DNA of 64,000 nucleotides from Chloroflexota bacterium (GCA_016887485.1 CP069394.1:1984001-2048000); one strand, 5' to 3'; shown: positions 50,498 to 59,295, counted from the first letter of the stretch. The notes: generated from the sequence alone by a model not told the origin. Made by a program: numbers and translations.

Positions 50498-51065
50498 TTT
50501 TTGCTCCTTCTAGAAAGTAACTGGTTAATATCTTGGACAGGGCAGCATTTGACATATGCATCTCACCAGCTTTACCAATAAAATTATTAATGCAGCCGAG
50601 GAAGATCAACGTCAGCACTTCGGAGTTATCCCCTTTCAATTCACCCCGGTCGATCCCCATGCGCATCAACGCACTCAATGGGTCAAACAACTCGGTATGA
50701 AAAGCCTCCTTGATCTCCTGACGAGCTTCAAGTCGCTTGATATGTTCGCGGTCTCGCATCAGAAAACTGGTTTCCACCTTAAAACTTTCCAGAATATTGG
50801 TTGCAAACCACTCCAGACGTTCCGGCAATGTTCCGGGTCGCTTGACCACAGCGTGAAAACCGCTTAGCTTGTATCGCAATACCTGCACGAACAAATTTTC
50901 CTTGTTGTGAAAATAGTAATACACTGTGGGCTTGCTAAAGCCTGAACGTTGACAGAGCTCATCAAGAGAAACACCACGAAACCCTTTTTTCTCGAACAAG
51001 CGCCATCCTTCTTGTAAGATGCGCTCAGCATTTCTGTTATCCAAGTTTATCTTTGCTTCCATCAT
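50490..51065 (-). CDS. TetR/AcrR family transcriptional repressor
   Basis: The protein of about 191 residues has the TetR DNA-binding domain at the N-terminus (GVSLDELCQRSGFSKPTVYYYFHNKENLF) and a helical ligand domain behind it. ATG 51065 is chosen because AAGGAG lies 6 bases upstream; an upstream GTG would run into the operator. It probably represses itself and the downstream membrane protein through the palindromes at 51091-51129. The ligand is unknown. Confidence 0.92.
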   Translation of the reverse strand: MMEAKINLDNRNAERILQEGWRLFEKKGFRGVSLDELCQRSGFSKPTVYYYFHNKENLFVQVLRYKLSGFHAVVKRPGTLPERLEWFATNILESFKVETSFLMRDREHIKRLEARQEIKEAFHTELFDPLSALMRMGIDRGELKGDNSEVLTLIFLGCINNFIGKAGEMHMSNAALSKILTSYFLEGAKNE

Positions 51066-51090
51066 AATATGCTCCTTAGTTATCACGCTG

Positions 51091-51139
51091 TATACTAATT
51101 AGTATATGGGTATTATACTAATTAGTATACAATTGTCAA
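51091..51139 (-). promoter_or_regulatory. tetR promoter with two identical palindromic operators
   Basis: TATACTAATTAGTATA, a perfect 16-bp palindrome, occurs twice (51091-51106 and 51114-51129, 23 bp apart). On the minus strand a consensus TTGACA (51134-51139) and TATAAT (51112-51117) are 16 bp apart. One operator fills the spacer and overlaps the -10 box; the other covers the transcription start. This is a tight autorepression arrangement. Confidence 0.9.
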
Positions 51140-51294
51140 GGCAGCTGCCAGGACTTTCTGAAAAAACAGTTGGTTCAGAACAACTAAGTTTGCACAACCA
51201 CTATTGTGCCCCTTCACAAAAGAAGTCAAAGTATCAACCCAGGTTGTTGAAAAATTGTGGGGATTGGTTATAGCAGTTTCCTATTATTTAAAAA

Positions 51295-51330
51295 CAACAA
51301 CGCAACTCTGGTTTGCGAATTGCGTTGTTG
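51295..51330 (-). terminator. Terminator of the META lipoprotein gene
   Basis: CAACAACGCAA pairs with TTGCGTTGTTG around a 14-base loop and is followed on the minus strand by TTTTTAAA. It resembles the hairpin at 49610-49643. Confidence 0.75.
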
Positions 51331-51367
51331 AAGGTTGTGTTAATTAGTTGGCAGGCAGAGCAAAGAC

Positions 51368-51811
51368 CTATTCTTCATTGAAAGTCATATGACCCGCACC
51401 ATCCTTTAGCCTCAACATCAATTGACCGTCCTCTATTGCATAACTCTCGACATTGTTGAGAAAACCCAGAAATTGTTGATCGAGTGATTCTTCCCCACAA
51501 TAGGCCATTGTCGATGGGCCAGTTTCAATGTTCAGAGCACTACCAGCAAGCGTATAAGATCCGCCCACCATATTGCAGTCAGCTGTGATGCTCAGGGTGC
51601 TATCAGTTGACAAGCGTAGGGTGTAATTTTCCGGATTGGGGACCAGTGATTGGGAAGCAGGTTCGGCTTCAACCATTTCGATCCATTGCCAATCTATATC
51701 ATTGATCAGTTGATCGGTTTGCTGGCTGCCACATGCGGCGATGAAAAGTGGAATGAGTAAGACAAAGCCGATTATTTTGATTTGTCTTGATTGTAGATTT
51801 TTGAAAAACAT
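51368..51811 (-). CDS. META-domain lipoprotein (HslJ-like)
   Basis: The 147-residue protein has a lipoprotein signal peptide (IIGFVLLIPLFIAAC) and one META domain (LSTDSTLSITADCNMVGGSYTL to STMAYCGEESLDQQFLGFLN). The Cys in DCN and in YCGEE are typical of the domain. META domains occur in heat-shock protein HslJ and in secreted proteins; the role here is unknown. The gene ends in the terminator at 51295-51330. Confidence 0.85.
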   Translation of the reverse strand: MFFKNLQSRQIKIIGFVLLIPLFIAACGSQQTDQLINDIDWQWIEMVEAEPASQSLVPNPENYTLRLSTDSTLSITADCNMVGGSYTLAGSALNIETGPSTMAYCGEESLDQQFLGFLNNVESYAIEDGQLMLRLKDGAGHMTFNEE

Positions 51812-52005
51812 AATTTAACTCCTTTGATAATTTGTTTCTTTCACATACTCTAACGTACAAGGTCGTCAAAAAGTTCCATCAATTTTTTATTACCCGAAAA
51901 TTATTGATAATCGGTCGGATTGGTAGAGTATTTTGTTTCCCGAGGTATTTTGGGTATTGAATCACAATGAGTAAACAAAATAACTATTGTGTTTGCTCGT
52001 ACTGA

Positions 52006-52035
52006 ACAAGGGCTGTGAAATCAGCCCTTGTTTTT
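52006..52035 (+). terminator. Intrinsic terminator hairpin with no upstream gene in sight
   Basis: ACAAGGGCTG pairs with CAGCCCTTGT around TGAAAT, then a T-tract. No plus-strand gene ends just before it. It may be left from a lost gene or mark the border of the mobile-element debris to its right. Confidence 0.6.
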
Positions 52036-52076
52036 GCTCTCTTAGAGTTCAAATCCGATCATGATGAATACATCTC

Positions 52077-52330
52077 TTGAGGATGAAGATATGTTCACCG
52101 ATTTTGAAACCAATAAAATTCGTTGAACCCATTCGTGATCGCAAGAAAATTGCACAAATAAAGAACCTGTTGCGAGGCCAGCATCGCTATCGTGATTTGC
52201 TGCTTTTTGTCATTAGGATCAATACAGCTTTGCGGATCTCGTATTTACTGCAATTACAACTCAGCCAGTTTGTAGATGGTGAAGGAGGAATCAAACGCAG
52301 ATTCTGGATCAAAGAACAAAAAAGCCTCTC
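52077..52330 (+). pseudogene. Fragment of a tyrosine recombinase/integrase
   Basis: The translation KFVEPIRDRKKIAQIKNLL to RYRDLLLFVIRINTALRIS and LLQLQLSQFVDGEGGIKRRF matches the start of the catalytic domain of phage-type integrases, including the first active-site Arg region (NTALRIS). After RFWIKEQK the homology ends and the frame runs into a transposase fragment. The C-terminal half with the other catalytic residues is missing, so it is a remnant. Confidence 0.7.
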
Positions 52331-52560
52331 GGAAACGAAGTGTGTGGGTTGAACCATTATTTGGTGAAACAAAAGAATTTCACTGCTTGAGACGGTTTCA
52401 TTTGAAAGGTCTGCACAAAGATAATATCGAAGGAATGATGATCGCGGCGGTGCAAAACCTATAAAGACTGATCAAACATGCTGTGGATGTTTTTTGTCCA
52501 TTTTTCAATCGGTCAATTTTAAGCTTCCAGTTGCGCTAAAATCGAACTTTTTCAATAGCT
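52318..52560 (+). mobile_element. 3' remnant of an IS1182-like insertion sequence
   Basis: The frame reads ASRKRSVWVEPLFGETKEFH, CLRRFHLKGLHKDNIEGMMI, AAVQNL, a TAA at 52462-52464, then RLIKHAV and on to a stop at 52537-52539. This is the C-terminal end of a DDE transposase of IS1182 type, with the catalytic-region Glu in VEPLFGETKE. The TAA replaces an expected Lys codon, so even the fragment carries a nonsense mutation. The bases after the stop (CGAACTTTTTCAATAG) may be the element's end. Confidence 0.7.
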
Positions 52561-52614
52561 TGGATTATCCAGTGACGTAAAACCAATTTAAAAAATTACA
52601 ACCAAATTTTAACT

Positions 52615-52705
52615 TTATCCCCGTCCCTTCCCCTCTGGAGTGGAAGGGTGCCGAAAGCGGGAAGGGGTGAATAGTTCGTCACGTGCGCTGCGCGGCACGT
52701 GACGA
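52615..52705. repeat. Two dispersed repeat pieces before hutU
   Basis: A CCCTTCCCCTCTGGAGTGGA...AAGGGGTG piece is followed by GTCACGTGCGCTGCGCGGCA CGTGACG, both members of families seen elsewhere in the window. The 356-base gap between the IS remnant and hutU holds no gene; a TATAAT at about 52776 may be the -10 box of hutU. Confidence 0.6.
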
Positions 52706-52820
52706 AGTCGAGAATAGACAAAACTATCCATAACCTCCAGCAGAATTTCCAATCATCCAACGCAAAATCGTTTTATAATCTAAGTACAACACTCGCCACC
52801 TACTCACCAAGGAGGAATCT

Positions 52821-54479
52821 ATGTCCAAACCCCGACCCGTACGCGCCCCACGCGGCACCAAGCTGACCTGCAAATCCTGGCTAACCGAAGCCCCCTTCCG
52901 TATGATCCAAAACAACCTGGATCCGGAAGTGGCAGAGCGCCCGGATGATCTGGTTGTCTATGGCGGGCGGGGACAGGCGGCCCGTTCCTGGGAAGCCTTT
53001 GACGCCATCCTCGCTACCCTTAAAAAAATGGAAGATGACGAAACCATGCTGGTTCAATCCGGCAAACCGGTGGCCGTCTTTAAAACCCATCGTGACGCAC
53101 CTCGGGTGCTGATCGCCAACTCCAACCTCGTCCCCCACTGGGCCACCCAGGAACACTTCGATGAACTGGCTGCCAAAGGACTGATCATGTATGGTCAGAT
53201 GACCGCCGGGTCCTGGATCTATATTGGCACTCAGGGCATCCTGCAGGGCACTTACGAAACCCTCGGTTCACTGGCCCAACAGCGCGGCTGGCCTTCTCTC
53301 AAAGGCAAATTCGTGCTGACTGCCGGCCTGGGCGGGATGGGCGGCGCCCAACCACTGGCCATCACAATGAACGAAGGCGTTGGGCTGATCGTAGAAGTGG
53401 ACCCCGAACGTGCCCGTCGACGGCTCGAAATCGGCTATGTGGATGCTGTGGTCGATGACCTCGAAGAAGCTATGACCCTGGTGGAAGAGGCGGTTGAAAA
53501 TGAAGAACCGAAATCCATCGGCCTGATTGGGAACGCAGCTAAAATTTACCCCGAGTTGATTGCTCGCGGCGTGGTGCCAGATGTGGTCACTGACCAGACG
53601 CCCGCCCATGACCTGATGAGTTACGTCCCCGCCGGGCTAACCCTGGCAGAAGCGGACAAGCTGCGGGACGAAGACCCCGCAGAATATGCCCGTGAGTCCC
53701 AGGCTTCGATGGCCGCTCATGTTCAGGCCATGCTGGATATGCAAAAGAAGGGCTCGGAGGTCTTCGATTATGGCAATAACCTCCGCCAAAGAGCTTTTGA
53801 TTATGGCGTCAAGGATGCCTTCGATTTCCCCGGTTTCGTTCCCGCCTATATCCGCCCCCTGTTCTGCGAAGGCAAAGGCCCCTTCCGCTGGGTGGCGCTC
53901 TCCGGTGATCCGGAAGATATTTACGAGACTGACCGGGTGATCAAAGAACTCTTCCCCGAAGATGAACATCTCCACCGCTGGCTGGATATGGCCCGCGAAA
54001 AAGTCCCCTTCCAGGGGCTGCCCTCCCGTATCTGCTGGCTGGGCTATGGTGAACGGGCCAAAGCCGGGCTGGCTTTCAACAAACTCGTGGCAGAAGGTAA
54101 AGTCTCCGCCCCAATCGTCATCGGCCGGGACCACCTCGATTCCGGTTCCGTCGCCTCACCAAACCGTGAGACCGAAGCGATGAAAGACGGCACGGACGCG
54201 GTCAGCGACTGGCCGCTGCTCAATGTCATGCTCAACGCCGTCAACGGCGCCACCTGGGTCTCGTTCCATCACGGCGGCGGCGTTGGCATCGGGTTCAGCC
54301 AGCATGCCGGCCAGGTGATTGTGGCCGATGGCACTCCCGAAGCAGCCGCCCGGCTGGAGCGGGTACTGACCGGTGACCCCGGCTTAGGGGTTGTCCGCCA
54401 TGCCGATGCCGGTTATGAGCAAGCTATCGAAGCCGCCAAACGCTTCGGTCTGAATATGCCTATGCTGAAGGAGGAGTAA
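52821..54479 (+). CDS. hutU: Urocanate hydratase (urocanase)
   Basis: The 552-residue cytosolic enzyme converts urocanate to imidazolonepropionate in histidine breakdown, using tightly bound NAD+ as electrophile. It is full length. The NAD motif [12 protein letters not shown] and the active-site region ([39 protein letters not shown]) are intact. An AGGAGG site precedes the ATG. The other hut genes are not in the window. Two small membrane protein genes follow directly. Confidence 0.96.
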   Translation: MSKPRPVRAPRGTKLTCKSWLTEAPFRMIQNNLDPEVAERPDDLVVYGGRGQAARSWEAFDAILATLKKMEDDETMLVQSGKPVAVFKTHRDAPRVLIANSNLVPHWATQEHFDELAAKGLIMYGQMTAGSWIYIGTQGILQGTYETLGSLAQQRGWPSLKGKFVLTAGLGGMGGAQPLAITMNEGVGLIVEVDPERARRRLEIGYVDAVVDDLEEAMTLVEEAVENEEPKSIGLIGNAAKIYPELIARGVVPDVVTDQTPAHDLMSYVPAGLTLAEADKLRDEDPAEYARESQASMAAHVQAMLDMQKKGSEVFDYGNNLRQRAFDYGVKDAFDFPGFVPAYIRPLFCEGKGPFRWVALSGDPEDIYETDRVIKELFPEDEHLHRWLDMAREKVPFQGLPSRICWLGYGERAKAGLAFNKLVAEGKVSAPIVIGRDHLDSGSVASPNRETEAMKDGTDAVSDWPLLNVMLNAVNGATWVSFHHGGGVGIGFSQHAGQVIVADGTPEAAARLERVLTGDPGLGVVRHADAGYEQAIEAAKRFGLNMPMLKEE

Positions 54480-54483
54480 TCTC

Positions 54484-54840
54484 TTGGAAGGGCGAAAGCG
54501 CCGTCTGTTTTTCTTCACCCTGATGATCGTGCTGGGCATAGCTGCCGGTGTGGCTTATGGCTGGTTGGTCAACCCGGTCAGATATGCTGACACGGGCCCA
54601 AGCACTTTGGGGATGGACTTCAAAACCGATTATGCCCTGATGACGGCGGAGATCTACCACGCCGAGGGTGACCCGGTGATGGCGATGGCGCGCCTGACCA
54701 CATTAGGAGAAGATTCTATCCTACAAATCATGGATGAGACTCTGGCCTTCGCACAGGAACAGCAATACAACCCAAGCGACCTGCAGCTGATGAGCGACCT
54801 CCGGCAGGCTATCGCCAGTACTCTGGGGGAGAGCCAATGA
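54484..54840 (+). CDS. Single-pass membrane protein, paralogue of its downstream neighbour
   Basis: The 118-residue protein has one N-terminal membrane helix (LFFFTLMIVLGIAAGVAYGWL) followed by VNPVRYADTGPSTLGMDFK and a helical outer domain. It starts at a TTG with an AGGAGG site, 4 bases after hutU. Its segment from YGWLVNPV to the GDPVMAMARL helix aligns with the next gene, so the two come from a duplication. Function unknown. Confidence 0.75.
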   Translation: MEGRKRRLFFFTLMIVLGIAAGVAYGWLVNPVRYADTGPSTLGMDFKTDYALMTAEIYHAEGDPVMAMARLTTLGEDSILQIMDETLAFAQEQQYNPSDLQLMSDLRQAIASTLGESQ

Positions 54841-55307
54841 GCAACGGCTGGCATAAGCTGGATGATTTCGAAGAGACCCGCCAGGTCAGGGTGAACGAAC
54901 CGCGGCCTCCTCAGGTGGTGATCAACAAACCAGAGCCCAAACCGGACCCAAAGTCCTTCCCCTGGTACATGATCACCGGACTGGTGCTGGGCTTCCTGCT
55001 TGGACTGCTCTATGCGTGGTGGGTCAATCCTGTGGTCTACAGCAACACCGAACCTGCCACACTGCGGGCAGATTTCAAGGATAATTACCGACTCACCATC
55101 GCCCAGGCCTATGCCGCTTCGGGTGACCTGGACCGTGCTGAAAGCCGACTGGCACTGCTGCGGGATGAAGATGCGATCTTCATCCTCGGTTCACAAGCCC
55201 AACAAACGCTGGCGGCGGGATTCTCTGAGGATGCACGGGCACTGGCCTTATTAGCCTCTGCACTGCAGGATGGTACAGGAATCCTCACACCTACGGAAGC
55301 GCCCTGA
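54837..55307 (+). CDS. Single-pass membrane protein, second of a tandem paralogue pair
   Basis: The 156-residue protein has a Pro-rich cytoplasmic N-terminus (EPRPPQVVINKPEPKPDP), one helix (MITGLVLGFLLGLLYAWWV) and an outer helical domain (NPVVYSNTEPATLRADFKDN, YRLTIAQAYAASGDLDRAES). The last part resembles a single TPR-like hairpin. It overlaps the preceding gene by 4 bases. A bidirectional terminator follows. Function unknown. Confidence 0.75.
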   Translation: MSNGWHKLDDFEETRQVRVNEPRPPQVVINKPEPKPDPKSFPWYMITGLVLGFLLGLLYAWWVNPVVYSNTEPATLRADFKDNYRLTIAQAYAASGDLDRAESRLALLRDEDAIFILGSQAQQTLAAGFSEDARALALLASALQDGTGILTPTEAP

Positions 55308-55334
55308 GCGTTGAAATAGGTTCACTTAACTTAT

Positions 55335-55362
55335 AAGGGCGGCCTGCTTAGGCCGCCCTTTT
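55335..55362. terminator. Bidirectional terminator after the hutU operon
   Basis: An 11-bp stem AAGGGCGGCCT with AGGCCGCCCTT and a GCTT loop ends in TT. It also closes the convergent acetyltransferase gene. Confidence 0.9.
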
Positions 55363-55378
55363 CGTATCTCAAAACCGC

Positions 55379-55816
55379 CTAACCTTCCCGCAGGTCATAC
55401 CGGTAGACATTGGTCTCCCGCTGCTTGAAGCCAATGGCACGGTACATGGCATTGCCGGCCACCCGCGCAGGCCGTGAAGTCAGGTTCACCTCAGTCAGCC
55501 CCAATTCCCGCGCGCTGTTCAGGCAGGCCTCGGTCAGCGCTCGGCCCCAGCCCTGCCCCCGAGCCGCTCCATCAACAATTACATCCTCAATCCAGGCATG
55601 TCGCCCGGTCGGGGATTGGGTGATCGCCAGGGTGGCTGAACCCACAATGACAGCCCCTTCTGAGCGAGCCAGGAACACCATTACATCCGGTGATTCCGCC
55701 ATCTCCGTCAGCGCGCTCTCAGTTGGCGGCAGGGCGTGTGAAGAAAGTTGGGGGATCAAACGTTCAAAGGCTTCGATAATTTCAGGGGTTATATGGGTCA
55801 TCAATTCAACAGTCAT
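55379..55816 (-). CDS. GNAT family N-acetyltransferase
   Basis: The 145-residue single-domain enzyme has the acetyl-CoA loop ARGQGWGRALTEACLNSAR and the C-terminal NAMYRAIGFKQRETNVYRY, both typical of GNAT enzymes. The acceptor is unknown. The gene stands alone, between a terminator on its 3' side and a divergent DinB-like gene. Confidence 0.9.
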   Translation of the reverse strand: MTVELMTHITPEIIEAFERLIPQLSSHALPPTESALTEMAESPDVMVFLARSEGAVIVGSATLAITQSPTGRHAWIEDVIVDGAARGQGWGRALTEACLNSARELGLTEVNLTSRPARVAGNAMYRAIGFKQRETNVYRYDLREG

Positions 55817-55917
55817 AAACTTTTGTTCCTCTCATATTTGATCCCATTTTATCACCCGCTCAGAATTTAATTCCTATTTATAATGGAGATATAAAAAAGC
55901 CCAAACCTGGAGAAAAA

Positions 55918-56412
55918 ATGTCTGAGAAAATAACTGACCTGATTGCAGATTTCACCGGCGCTTTGGATAATTTTGATGCTGCGCTGAAACCCGTCCCGGA
56001 ATCCGGGCTGGACTGGCGTGAAGGCGGCGAGGGCTGGTTCATCCGCCAGATCATCCATCATGTGGCTGAAGACTGCAATGTCTACACCTTTATTATTGAG
56101 CGCGCCCTGGCCACCCCCGGCAGCAAGATTGTTTTTGGCGGATTCCCAGGCAACGAACCTTGGGCTGACGCACTGGGCTGGGACACCAAACCCGTGGCAA
56201 CGGCGCTGGAACTGATGCATGTTCATCGCAGATTTATTGCTGAGATGGTCTCCTTATTGCCCGATCAATTGAAGAACGAAGTGCTCTATTTTAATGATGA
56301 GGGCAAAGAACTGGGCAAAGGCAATGTGGAAAGTATGCTGAAAATGCTCACGGAACACATGAATGAGCACGCCGCCACCATCCAGCGGATCGCAGCGGAA
56401 CATCTGGGCTGA
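55918..56412 (+). CDS. DinB-like four-helix protein
   Basis: The 164-residue protein has the DinB/YfiT layout of four helices with metal-binding His positions in IIHHVAEDCN and HMNEHAATIQ. Such proteins are thiol transferases or of unknown function. A GGAG site precedes the ATG. No partner is visible nearby. Confidence 0.85.
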   Translation: MSEKITDLIADFTGALDNFDAALKPVPESGLDWREGGEGWFIRQIIHHVAEDCNVYTFIIERALATPGSKIVFGGFPGNEPWADALGWDTKPVATALELMHVHRRFIAEMVSLLPDQLKNEVLYFNDEGKELGKGNVESMLKMLTEHMNEHAATIQRIAAEHLG

Positions 56413-56443
56413 GCAGTATCCTAGTACATTTCAAGCTTCCAAA

Positions 56444-58252
56444 TCAATAACCAAGTTCTTTCCGCACCTGTTCTTCCAACAGCGGCAGCGGTAAACTGCC
56501 GCCATTAAGCACGGCTGCATGGAAAGCTTTCAGGTCAAAATTCGCTCCCAACGCTGCTTCAGCCTGGGTTCGCAAATCTCGAATGAGAGCATACCCGGCA
56601 TAGACCGCCAAAGCCTGGCCGGGCTGGGCGATCTGCACCAGGACCAGATCATTCGCCTCTGAACGATCCATTCCAGCATGTTCCACCAAGTAACGCGCGG
56701 CCGTGGGCATATCCCACCCAAGAGAATGCAAACCGACATCCACCACCACCTGAGCAGTGCCAATCATCTCTTGTTGAAGGCGGGCCAGGTTGGTATTGGG
56801 CTCATCCTCATACATCCCCATTTCCCAGGCCAGGTGTTCGGCATAGAGGGTCCAGCCCTGGTCATAAGCCGGAAAGTGAAGCGCCTTGCGAAAAAGCGGC
56901 AAATCCAACTCGTTCACCACCGCGGTTTGGAAATAGCGGCCGGGAAAAGTCTCCCGATAAATCCGGGTTGGCATATCAAATAGTGCATCCTGCCCGGTGA
57001 ACCCCGCATAAAAGGCCGCCCGGCGGGAACCATCCAGTGCGGCAGGCTCAAAGAACGCCCCCTGATATACCGGTACCATCACCAGGTCTTTCTCGATCTC
57101 ACTTTCAAAAGCCCCCGACATCGCCATTTCCGCGTCAATCAATAGGTTATGCAATGCTACAAAGATATCCAACCCCAAAGCATAATCCTGATCGACCTTG
57201 GCTTGGCGGAAGATCTCCTGCAGGGTCTCATCAGGGTCATAGCCTGCTTCGGCAGCCAACCGGCGCACCCCAACCTCCAATTCCGCCAGTCCGCCCTCCC
57301 CAAGTTCAAGCCATTCCTCGGGGCTCCTTTCAAGGGTTGTGATTTGATGAAGCAAAAGGGAATAATAAAGAGCGCCGTCCGGCTGGTATGGCAGGCCTAC
57401 CTGTTCCGTTGTTGACCCGGCCAGGTCATAGAGCGCATCCATTAAACGGTCAAATGCCGGCAGGATCACCCGATCTGCAATCTCACCTCCGCGGCCATAA
57501 TAGGTCTGATAGTCCTCCTGGCTGAGCCCTTCCAGGTTATATAAGCGTACCGCCAGAACGCTGACAAAAGGTGTTTTCCGGCCCACCTGCCAGCGGTGTG
57601 CGCCCATCTCTTCCATCACTTCCGAATAAAGCACATAGGGAATCTGCACCCCAGCAGCCTGCTGCTCATAGAGATAAGTCACAATCTGATCCACCTGCGG
57701 CCCAATGGCTTCCAGACGGGCCAGATAATCTTCAATATCTGATTCATCCGTAAAGGGCTGCTGCACCATCAACATATACACCAGCTGGTCGGTCAGTGAA
57801 CCCAGCTCATTCCAAAGGGGAAAGGGTCGCCATTGGTAGGGGTGCAGCGCGACCCGGTCTTCCAGGTACCAAGTGAAGGTTTGCAAATCAAGTTGCACTG
57901 CCTCATCCAATTTCGTCTGGTCAATATCCCGGGCCAGGGCAAGCAGTTCAACTTCAAAAGCTTGAGTGAGCAAGAGGTCCTGCAGGTCATAGCTATCCAA
58001 GGCAGCATTGCGGGCATCAAAAAACCCCGCCAGCCCAACTTCGGTCACGGTCTGCGGGGAGCGCAGCACCAATCGCTTGTACGCTTCTTCCATGAAATCT
58101 TTCGGGGACAAGGTTTCCAGCCCATCCAGCAGATCTTCCAAAGTGACTGATTCCGCCGGGGACAAATCAGGGGGCTGTTGGCAGCCGGAGAGTAACCCTA
58201 CAATCAAAATCAGCAGAAGGAGGATATGAGTCATCAACCGTTTATCAGGCAT
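56444..58252 (-). CDS. DUF885 lipoprotein with lost zinc ligands
   Basis: The 602-residue protein has a lipoprotein signal peptide (LLLLILIVGLLSGC) and the all-helical DUF885 fold. Active members carry H-E-x-x-P-G-H-x-x-Q and later E-G-W. Here the motif is R433-E-T-F-P-G-R439-Y-F-Q, and the later one is Q465-G-W. All three presumed zinc ligands are therefore replaced while the surrounding sequence is kept. It is probably a surface-bound non-catalytic relative, perhaps a binding protein. The start at 58252 gives a complete signal peptide. Confidence 0.85.
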   Translation of the reverse strand: MPDKRLMTHILLLLILIVGLLSGCQQPPDLSPAESVTLEDLLDGLETLSPKDFMEEAYKRLVLRSPQTVTEVGLAGFFDARNAALDSYDLQDLLLTQAFEVELLALARDIDQTKLDEAVQLDLQTFTWYLEDRVALHPYQWRPFPLWNELGSLTDQLVYMLMVQQPFTDESDIEDYLARLEAIGPQVDQIVTYLYEQQAAGVQIPYVLYSEVMEEMGAHRWQVGRKTPFVSVLAVRLYNLEGLSQEDYQTYYGRGGEIADRVILPAFDRLMDALYDLAGSTTEQVGLPYQPDGALYYSLLLHQITTLERSPEEWLELGEGGLAELEVGVRRLAAEAGYDPDETLQEIFRQAKVDQDYALGLDIFVALHNLLIDAEMAMSGAFESEIEKDLVMVPVYQGAFFEPAALDGSRRAAFYAGFTGQDALFDMPTRIYRETFPGRYFQTAVVNELDLPLFRKALHFPAYDQGWTLYAEHLAWEMGMYEDEPNTNLARLQQEMIGTAQVVVDVGLHSLGWDMPTAARYLVEHAGMDRSEANDLVLVQIAQPGQALAVYAGYALIRDLRTQAEAALGANFDLKAFHAAVLNGGSLPLPLLEEQVRKELGY

Positions 58253-58455
58253 AGATCATCACTTCCCACTAAACGAGGTGTGTTCCCATCATATCCTGCA
58301 AAATGTCGAATCTGCACATACTGCGGTATGATTTTGCCCCCTTCGCCGGCATGAGATTAACAAGACCTACTTAATCATTAAATGTTACTAAAATAGGATA
58401 TAACACATCTAAATTGTAAGCAATACAATAAAAGTAATGAAAATGGAGAAATAAA

Positions 58456-59295
58456 ATGAAAAAAATAACTGCCCTTGTCGTGATCAGCATGTTTGCTCTC
58501 GCGGCATGCCAACCCCTGAACCTCTCCGCCTCTGGCGAAGTCGTTGACGTTGCAGTTGATTCTCTCAATGGACCCCTCATGGAAACCGAAGATAGCAACA
58601 GCGACGAACCCAGTGACGGTGAGTCCGATTCTTCAGATAGGGAAAGCTCAGACTCCTCTGACGCGATGGGAATGGAATCCTCATCCGAAATCTCGGATAG
58701 TTCATATTCCGTAAATATCTGGCTCGAAGACGGCGCCATCATTCCCGAGGCACTGACCCTGCATGAAGGTTCCGTGATCACCTGGACCAATAACGACAGC
58801 GTCAGCTATACCATCAGCATTATGAAGATGGACGACTCTTCCGATGACTATATGGATGACAACATGGATGATAGTATGGATGACAGCAGCGACGATTCCT
58901 ACAACGACGATAGCTCTGATGACTCCAACTATTCCAATGAATTCACTGTCGAACCCGGCCAGACCATTTCATTCACTCTGCCGGACAGCGGCACCTATCA
59001 ATTCACCATCACGGGCGGCCTGATCTCCCTCAGCGGCACGATCACCGTCTCCGATAGTGAGAGCGAAGACTCCTACGATGATGAAATGGATGATAGCTAT
59101 GATGGCAGTAACGATGACTATTACGACGACAACTCAGACGACAGCTATGACGACTCCTCTGATGACAGCTACGACGATTCATCCGATGATAGCTACGATG
59201 ACTCAGATGAGTACGATGATGGATATGATGACGAAGAGGACGATAGCGACAAAGAAGATGACTCCCACAGCTACCTCTTCATGATCGCTATCTAG
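58456..59295 (+). CDS. Asp/Ser-rich lipoprotein with a cupredoxin-like domain
   Basis: The 279-residue protein has a lipobox LAAC (Cys18). A cupredoxin-like domain follows in two pieces: VNIWLEDGAIIPEALTLHEG and SVITWTNNDSVSYTI, then NEFTVEPGQTISFTLPDSGT YQFTI. Between them sits a 45-residue Asp/Ser-rich insert. The usual copper ligands are absent (HTV reads YTI, and no Cys follows). The C-terminus is a further repeat of DDSYDDSS units. The acidic parts could bind calcium or other cations outside the cell. A GGAG site precedes the start. Confidence 0.8.
   Translation: MKKITALVVISMFALAACQPLNLSASGEVVDVAVDSLNGPLMETEDSNSDEPSDGESDSSDRESSDSSDAMGMESSSEISDSSYSVNIWLEDGAIIPEALTLHEGSVITWTNNDSVSYTISIMKMDDSSDDYMDDNMDDSMDDSSDDSYNDDSSDDSNYSNEFTVEPGQTISFTLPDSGTYQFTITGGLISLSGTITVSDSESEDSYDDEMDDSYDGSNDDYYDDNSDDSYDDSSDDSYDDSSDDSYDDSDEYDDGYDDEEDDSDKEDDSHSYLFMIAI

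Noticed and set aside
52040-52070. tRNA-like GTTCAAATCC next to the integrase fragment, as a possible attachment site
   Set aside because: No acceptor stem, D-arm or anticodon arm can be drawn around it.
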